DNA of 64,000 nucleotides, taken from positions 34,566,501-34,630,500 of the forward strand of contig NC_092568.1 of NCBI RefSeq assembly GCF_037975245.1. The letters are read 5' to 3'. The position numbers and the translations under genes were made by a program. Of the stretch, positions 56,841 to 64,000 are shown piece after piece. A model generated the notes under the pieces. The model was not told the DNA's origin. It ran no database searches and saw only the letters and a program-made list of their open reading frames with translations. Positions within the stretch are counted from its first letter, which is position 1. Each line of letters starts with the position of its first letter. Source of the stretch: Apostichopus japonicus. Lineage: Eukaryota > Echinodermata > Holothuroidea > Aspidochirotida > Stichopodidae.

Positions 56841-59800
56841 CTTCCTGCCTTTTTTTCTTGAGGGGTGGTTTTGCTAAGAAAAGAAGGAAAAACAAATGAA
56901 TCAAAAAGAAACTTCAAGGACCTATATTGCTGACCTGAGACTTACCAAACATGAACAGATATGCTACTTCGCATACTATCCATTGTATAAAACAAAATCC
57001 CATTTGATGTCAGGTTTAATTGGATAATATCAGTAAACTTCTGGTTTATCATCAGATAACAGGTTTTCAGGACCAAAGTGGAGTATGTCACTTCATGTTA
57101 GTTTACATTTCAAGTCTTAGATTTTCAAGGCTGCTCTGTTGTTTTACTCGGGCAAATTTAATTAAGGAAATTAACTTGATTGGTTCTCGAAGTTCTCTAT
57201 TGCTCAAAATCAGAAGCCGTCAGTCCCCCTTAAAATTCCCACCAGAGTCCATGTTGAGAGTTATGCATGGTACATTTTTTGTGCCTTCAGCCTGTTTTAG
57301 ATTCAGCTGTTTCATTGTCCTTTTTGCAACCTTGTTATTTAACCCTGTCCTATGTTTTCTGTTTCGATGGCGTGACAATAGAAAAGGAAAATAAATCTAG
57401 TGGGTGTCATTGTTTGCCTAAATGTTCTGCATAATTAAAGAGTAGTTATAAACAACAGCAGGCAGCAATGATTATATCACTTTCGATGTCAGATTGCAAA
57501 CTAATCTCATGCAGTCGCCAAGAGACAACGATACAGTGCTTGATAAAGCTTGGATCAGGAGTTTATATGTTACTTCCGTCGAAATGTTTATTTGTGTTAT
57601 TTCAATCCCGTTAAAATTATAGCACTTGTTAGTGTTCCTTTATCTTACCCTTTAGATCAAGTTTGATGGAGCTAAATTTCATCCTACCACCCTGTTTGAT
57701 GTTAATGGGTGGGTGTTGGAGGCGTGAGAGGGAGAGAGGGGGGGGGGAGGAATCTAAAGTCAAACCTGTGACCACGTGACTGCAGAATTGTGAACTTTGA
57801 CATTTGTTTTGGAAAATCACATATATTCCTATATATACCCAGGTAACATTATGACAATGTCTTTAGTTAGGTATGGATGTTGGCCTGAACATCATTCAGC
57901 CTGAAAATATGTTACATTGGAACCTTGACACCGTTTAAATCATTTTGTGGACAAAGAAAACGTTGGATCAGTTTAGACCATGCACATACAACATTTTCAC
58001 AAGCTAACACTTTGTCAGATTGCCATGTTTTAGCCACCAGTGATATACTTCATGAAGGTGTGTAGGGCTCACTATACTCATGAAAATGTGTCCTATTCTC
58101 TGACTCACACAAACACACACAGACAGCCCCCAAATTTATTCAAACTCCATTTAGCATTGACTGATGCTGCATTCTGGTGTAATCACTACAGAGTGGTTAC
58201 ATGACAAATGATGTGACTGTTACGGAATACCTGTTAATATGGTACACCCATGCACATAGCAATGGGAATGTTGAAACCAGGCAGAAGAAACTTCAGAGGG
58301 TTGCCTTATGAAAATATTTATAACACGAACAATGACAATATTCCTTTTTTTGTATCAGATGAAACTGTTAAACAGCATGTAAAGTGCACTCTTCTCGTTG
58401 TAACCACAACGATCTCTTAGTTGGATTGAGAGCTATTTACTATTTTTAAACATTACGTGTAATTATTAATTGGTTTGGCCTGAATGACACAAAATTACAA
58501 CCCATCACAAAAAATACAGCTTTACCTGAAATCCACTTCTGTGGGTTCTGTTTTAGTACTATTTCTCTCCCATGTTACACTCTGTGTTTGATATGATCGC
58601 GACCTATGGATCCATTTGCCCCTCATTTCATTCATGTATCACATGCCCAGCAGCCCAGGTTGCTTTAAAAGTGCAAAAGACTCTCATTCATTCCAGTGCT
58701 CGAGGAAGGTACATTTTCATAGCCTAATCTATCCAAACGAAAAATGGCAATTGATTGCTTTTTGCGTGTATATCAGCCAGCTCTTGTGAATGTCAAAAGA
58801 TATTATACTCCTACTTCTTTCCATTGTGGTGAGCTTTTGTTCTGCGACATCATGCAATTTTTATCAATTTCATTTGCTACTTTTGCAAGCTCGATAGTCG
58901 GCATTGACGTTGGCTGAACATTAAAAGAGTTCTTTTTCATTTCCTTTCGTGTATCAATGCTTTCTTTTCAGGCATTAGAAAGTGATAATGCTTTTGTTTA
59001 TCGCAGATCTAGTGTTGCGGCTAATGTTTATTTATACTTTTATTGAGACACTCCTTGTGAATATCATAAAAAATAAATAATAAACTAACATAAAAAAGGC
59101 AGAGCTTTTGAGAGCAAGACTTCAGGAGATGGTTGCTACCTATTTTTAAAATTTTTTTTTATGTTAAGTTCAAACCTATTACAGCCATAAATATACAAGG
59201 AAGGAACATGGTTATCTATACGCTTTGTTTTTACGTGATGAATAGTTTTTGACGAATCATACTTAATGGCTTGAACGAAAGGGTTTTGGTCATGAATTCA
59301 AAGATATGAATAATCATAATTTCAAAGATATGAATAATCATGGTTGGGTGGCATTGATGAAATCATTAAGTTGGGATGTTTGGATTGAAAGAAAGTTGAG
59401 GAATGGCAATAAACGACAATGTTAATAGAGTTTCTAGAACTCTGACCTTTCTGATAAAATGGGTAACTGCATTGTTTGGTACGAAAATTTGTATTAATTT
59501 ATTTCTTACTAATGTCGGGGGAAGCGGACCCGATGGGGAGGGGGAGGACCACTATATAGAGGGGAGGAGGGTGCATGTCCATGTTGAAACTTGTCTCAAT
59601 TTAAAACATACTTACAATTAAAAGACATCACAGACGTCCTGAGAAGTTTGTCATGTTCAGTTTTCTTGAAAATCAACTTCTTAGAAAGTAATACCACAGA
59701 AAAGGAAAAGAATAAGTTCCCCATGTTGGGGTTTATAGTTGCACTCTCAATACTTTTATAGGTTTGGTAGTACCCAAGTAGAGTGCAGTATTCAATAAAG

Positions 59801-59923
59801 GAAGCAGATATGAAATAGTGTCTTATACAAAGTCATCGGTACATAACCTAAAAATATGTTGGAAAGCAAACCCAACGGCTTTAGCCACACTGAGGCATTG
59901 TAATTTTTCTTATTGAACGACCC
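56841..59923. other. long non-coding stretch
   Basis: No gene, splice-consistent exon or repeat pair was recognised in 3 kb. A G run lies at 57739-57748. Open frames at 57020-57394 and 59403-59621 have hydrophobic or low-complexity translations without motifs. TTATAAAAT and other AT-rich words are common. It may be intron or intergenic. Confidence 0.45.
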
Positions 59924-60138
59924 TTAAAAGGATTGTCTGGTGGCCCAAAGAAGTTACCTTAAAAAATAGTAAATAATTTTCCAAACATGTTGTAAAAGTA
60001 TGAGAACGCTAATGTTGCGTTTGACAGAGAAACGATTTTTTAATCGTTATGGATAGACATTTCAAATATGATTTGAACAGTACAATACGTGACGTCAGCT
60101 CTGCCATAGCAGATTGCGTCATAACCCACCCTCCGCAC

Positions 60139-60997
60139 GCGTAATTTTTTTTCCTAGGAGGGTTAGGGGTAATTATCATATATAGGCGTATCCAAACCCT
60201 CGCGCATGCGTGTTACCCATAGACACGCGTTACTCATCGCTCGCTGTAATACACATGTGTGGGCCGGGTGTACGTGGGCATTATGTACGCTGTACAACGC
60301 AATAGATCTCCGCTGTACAGTTTTACAATGCAGTTTGCCTTTTTGGCCAAGGATTACCAAGTGAGAATTGAATAAAATAAGTGAAAGAAATACAAATTAA
60401 AGCGCGATCAAATCGTCACCCTCAATATCATCACATAATTATTTTTCATTTGTACAATTAAACAATGATGCAAAGCAGATAAAGTACCGAATGACTGATA
60501 GTTCATAAAAGCAGGCTTAAGTTTGTATGTAGGCCTACTATATCAGTATCATGTACATGTTACACTTTACCGTAACATTAAAGTTTACCGTGAAGCTAGA
60601 AATACATGTAATGTAGGCTAGCAGATTAACATTAACCAAATCATTAAATTAATGTCAGTCGCGCACAATGATGACGACAGATGAAATCCGTACATTGTGT
60701 CTAAAATCTGGGTGAGAGAATTACTTTAGTAAATGCAATTGTATCGAGTAACTTTACATCTAGGGCGAGATTCCAGCTGAAGATTGGCGCAAGGATTGTC
60801 AGTCGAACAGGTCTCCATTGTTGCACGAACACATATACGTATATATGTGTGCAAAACGTGAATCGCGTCGCACACACTGTATGCACGACTACTACTACTA
60901 GCTATAAACTTTGTACGAGTAACACGCAAGCGCGAGGGTTTGGATACGCCTATATATGATAATTACCCCTAACCCTCCTAGGAAAAAAAAATTACGC
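60139..60997. mobile_element. Mutator-like foldback element with 9-bp target duplication (859 bp)
   Basis: Arms at 60139-60216 and 60919-60997 are inverted copies about 78 bp long that differ at one or two positions (start GCGTAATTTTTTTTCCTAGG). The 9-bp CCTCCGCAC lies directly outside both ends (60130-60138 and 60998-61006). Long inverted ends with a 9-bp duplication point to a non-autonomous Mutator-like (MULE) element. It is nested inside the TTAA element. The centre has no gene. Confidence 0.85.
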
Positions 60998-61068
60998 CCT
61001 CCGCACAGTACCTATAGGGTAATCACAACAAAAACAGCGTTTGTATACAGATAAATTTCTTCCTTAAT

Positions 61069-61567
61069 TTCCGGTGAAATTTCTTAAAAATTAGATATGT
61101 TTTCAAAAACTCCTTAAGCCGCCATGTACTTGAGCGGTGGTTCCGTGGTCTTTGAGTAACAGAAGGTAAATTTTAACAGCAGACTCTGAGTTGTTCAGGC
61201 TATACATCGCGCTATCCAGCTCTAACGCGAAAAATGTTCGCATGTAGGCTGTACTCAAACGTTGACAATCGGACAGTTCTGCGAAGCCTAAGCTTCTCAG
61301 TGCTATATTCTGCTCTGACAACGATTCGATCAATTTCTTCAATAATTTCCGGTGAAATTTCTTATAAATTAGATATGATTTAAAAAACTCCTTAAGCCGC
61401 GATATATGTAGTAGATCGGTGGTTTCGTGGTCTTTGTGGAACACAAGATAAGTTTTAACAGCAGGCTCTTCGTTGTTTATACATCGCGGTATCCAGCTCC
61501 AGCGCGAAGAATGTTCGCGTGTATAGGCTACTCCTAACGTTTACAATCGGACAGTTCTGCGATGACA
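61069..61567. repeat. two-copy 277-bp tandem duplication
   Basis: TTTCCGGTGAAATTTCTTA starts at about 61069 and again at about 61346. Both copies run through ACTCCTTAAGCCGC, CGTGGTCTTTG, TTTTAACAGCAG and CAATCGGACAGTTCTGCG with roughly 80% identity by eye. A 113-residue minus-strand open frame (61103-61444) spans the junction; its translation has no motif. Confidence 0.8.
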
Positions 61568-62309
61568 TCGATCCCGCCAAGTTTCATCTTTCGGTTTAAC
61601 GAATACTTTACAAGGTTCCTTTTACTGTTAATTTGATCCGTGAATTTTATTTCAGCGAGTTCGAAGAACAGTTAATGAACTGTGGTTTGAGTGTGAGTGT
61701 ACTATGTGTAACGCTATACCAGTACACCAACCGAGCATCGTAGTATATACGTTCGCGAGTATGTACGTTATATATATGAGGCAATTCAATGTGCTTACAC
61801 GTGAGTTAATTTGCTGCGGAATTGGGAGTGCTAACTTCAAGTCGCCTGTTTTGCCTATCTGCAAGCACTACGTCAAACACCATATTGAAGCGTTCGAACA
61901 AACGGTACTTTTGGTGAGAAACTGGTGAATTTGAAAACCAGATTTCTACAAGAAGAAAATGTCGAATGGGGACAATTTTTACATGGTTAGAAAGAGAAAA
62001 ATGATAACTACAAGGACAATGTATCAAAATCTTCCACCAGACAATTCCTTTAATATTTGAACTAAAAAGTACTGTTGAAGATTGTTAAATTATAAAATCA
62101 TGCTGGTTACCTTCAAATTCTAATTAGCCACAGGTAACGAGAATTTCATAAATGTTGCAGAGACAGGTAAGTTTGCTGCAAATAAATCTCAAAGGCAGCT
62201 AATATTTGTTTTTTTCATTTCTCTTAAATTTCTTGAAGGAATTCAATAATTGTTTTCTCCGTGGAAGCAGTGAGAATCTCTCTGATAATTAGAAAATTCA
62301 ATTGCTATC

Positions 62310-62345
62310 AGTTTTTTTTTGGGGGGGGGGGGGAGGGGGGACATT
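62310..62345. repeat. T-then-G homopolymer tract
   Basis: TTTTTTTT followed by about 18 G with one A interruption. Similar long G or C runs occur at 3632, 13900, 14750, 14826, 21600, 27120, 30940, 39053 and 63072. Confidence 0.8.
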
Positions 62346-62469
62346 ACAGAGACGAACTATAGAGTACCATATCCGGTGGTGGACAGTGGATATTTTAATT
62401 TAGCAAGAAAGGAATACATTTTAATGAAAAATGATGTTTACTTATAGGTTACTGGGGTCTAAAAAGTAA

Positions 62470-62840
62470 CAGACTTTGATTCCTTGCCAGAGGCAGAAGG
62501 GATCTATGTAGCGGTAATGGCGTGCATGCGTGTGTGTATGTGACACTTGCTTGTTAACACGGCAACTCAAAAATTTCATGGGAGATTAACTTCATAATTG
62601 GTATGTGGATCCTTCGTATTGAGTACAAGAACTCTATTGTTGTTTTGTGAAATTCAATGTTCATTTGGGGTCAATAGAGGTCAAAGTCTGAAAACTTTGT
62701 AAATGATAACTCAAAGAGTCCATCTTTGTCGAACTTATGATCGATCCACATATCCGGCTTGGTCAAATGTCAAACGAGATCAACAGGTGTCAAAGTCTGA
62801 AAACCTTTTATACATGATAACTCCAAAATTAAAGCTACAA
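62470..62840 (+). repeat. AGGTCA-type dispersed repeat, copy
   Basis: Starts with the hairpin GATTCCTTGCCAGAGGCAGA, then a GTGTGTGTATGTGACACTTG tract, TAACACGGCAACTCAA, and GGGTCAATAGAGGTCAAAGTC (hexamers 4 bp apart) followed by a second unit ending CAAAGTCTGAAAACC. Same order of parts as the copies at 7310, 10915 and 22693. Confidence 0.7.
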
Positions 62841-64000
62841 TTAATCTGTGAAATCTCTCAAGGCTATAATTTTCTTTCGTTGAACATAGTTCGGTCAAAT
62901 TCAGTTCAGTTTAGTTTTGTAAAGGGGCTCTTTAGATCTTCAACAAAACATGCAGTCTTCCAGGAATGAAATCTGCTTCAAAGAGTTGATAGTCTTGTTT
63001 TAAGCACACTCAAGCAGGCCCTAATCATGTGTCACCCTCTGAGCATCAAGGGGTCAACAGTTACGTCATATGGGGGGGGGGGAGGGGCATTGGCTCAAGA
63101 GGTCAACAAGTTATCTGAAATAGTGTCAAAATTGGCCATATGCTCTGTGACGTATACTAGATGACTTTTGCTTTGGCAGTATTAGTTGTGAAAATATTTC
63201 AAAGTGTTTAAATCTTGTCATGTAGAGCTCTCATTCAACAATTATTAAAGGGATGGCTGTAGGAGAGCAGCTCAAAAATTGTGTAAAAAAAAGGTCCTTT
63301 TATTGATACATCTATGTGTCTATATATCACATAGGAAGACTGTTTGATCTAAACATTTGGAATAAAAATTCTATACTTTAAAATTCTTACCAGTGGATTT
63401 ATAAATGGTTGATGCCCACAAGGGAAATGTTACAAATGAAGAGCTGGAAATTTCTGATCTTTTTCTGGTTCTCACTTAAGTCTTGGACAAATTTAACTTA
63501 CTTATTATTCAGATAGTTATGTGGAATTTTGAGCAAATTGTACGGCAAGGAATCACAAAACCAACTGGCTTTCTGCTTGTGGAAAAGTTTATGATACTTC
63601 CTTTCAGTTAGCTTGCTTTCATATCTTGGAAATGCTGCTAATTTACAACGAATCATCTAATTAACTCTACTGCAAATTCTCTCTATTTTTAATTCATGTT
63701 TGTTTTCTTACATGGACAGATATTTTATGCTTGGTACATAGGACAAGAGGGTGTCAAAGCCCTTGAACTATCTTGTGTGAAGCAAATATTAAAAGGCCTC
63801 TGTTCTTTCGAAAGGCATTGCAGCCATCTAAATCAGCATGAAAGGGTGGGTGGGCGTGGGGAGTGGTGGCAAGATGGGGGGGGGAGGACGGGAGGGGGTT
63901 TGATAAATGGGCAATGATTATAACAGATAATAAATAAACTCTGTTACGATGTAATGTGAAGCAAAAAAGGACAAATTAAACATTTGTGTCACTTGGAAAC
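62841..64000. other. right edge, no gene
   Basis: Non-coding, with G runs at 63072-63082 and 63878-63900. GGCAAGGAATCAC...ACTGGCTTTCTG near 63546 resembles GGCAAGGAATCAC...ATGGCTTTCTGG at 8961, a possible further dispersed repeat. The open frame 63696-63917 is low complexity at its end. Confidence 0.4.

Larger units (their letters stand above)
59928..62049. mobile_element. TTAA-flanked DNA element (2.1 kb)
   Basis: The left end reads TTAA then AAGGATTGTCTGGTGG (TTAA at 59924-59927); the right end, inverted, reads TTAA then AGGAATTGTCTGGTGG (TTAA at 62050-62053). TTAA targets are used by piggyBac and Kolobok elements. No transposase is present, so it is non-autonomous. It holds a nested foldback element (60139-60997) and a 277-bp tandem duplication (61069-61567). 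Without the nested insert it would be about 1.25 kb. Confidence 0.75.

Noticed and set aside
57020-57394. 124-residue open frame
   Set aside because: No recognisable domain, no splice partner, and translation is hydrophobic and Leu/Ser/Phe-rich as expected for AT-rich non-coding DNA.

Overview
The window looks like nuclear DNA of a marine invertebrate, most likely an echinoderm. A sea cucumber or relative is my guess, based only on style: dense AGGCCTAGGC-type motifs, frequent G or C homopolymers, GT-AG introns and many inverted-repeat elements. No rRNA, organelle, retroviral or LTR sequence was recognised. Almost everything that can be identified is DNA-transposon biology.

Layout. (1) 1-3.5 kb: two in-phase exons of an unrecognised host gene (1931-2034, 3288-3422) and a G-rich minisatellite. 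(2) 4.1-14.7 kb: two intron-containing genes lying tail to tail. The plus-strand gene (4163-12077, 9 exons, 777 aa) joins an N-terminal THAP zinc finger to a DDE-type transposase core. The minus-strand gene (14706-12600, 3 exons, 232 codons) encodes a cysteine-rich protein like the C-terminal ballast domain of P2X7 and has one in-frame TGA. (3) 15.9-29.3 kb: a candidate 13.4-kb transposon (element A) with CCCAG/CTGGG ends, GC-rich subterminal repeats and TA/TATA flanks. It carries a 694-aa Transposase_21/CMC-like transposase and a 7-exon DUF4806-type accessory gene. (4) 29.6-38.5 kb: two nearly identical P-element-like copies (4577 and 4262 bp) in tandem, separated and flanked by the same 8-bp duplication ATAGTCGT. 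(5) 39.7-54.0 kb: a 14.3-kb CACTA-like transposon (element B) with CACTG/CAGTG ends, TA duplications and a 96-bp subterminal tandem array. It carries a 906-aa four-zinc-finger transposase and a SAM-domain (SAMD3-like) accessory gene, both on the minus strand. (6) 55-64 kb: a tRNA-like sequence, a 13-bp telomere-like satellite, a hAT-type MITE and a 2.1-kb TTAA element with a Mutator-like foldback nested in it.

How the parts relate. Elements A and B each pair a CMC-like transposase with a separate spliced accessory protein, but the accessories differ (coiled coil plus DUF4806 versus SAM). Splice phases agree at every junction I worked out, so both elements may be recent and coding-competent. 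The THAP-DDE/ballast pair could be a third two-gene system, although I found no terminal repeats for it. Introns and gaps carry a dispersed repeat with AGGTCA direct repeats spaced 4-5 bp. All calls are from reading alone; no database search was run.
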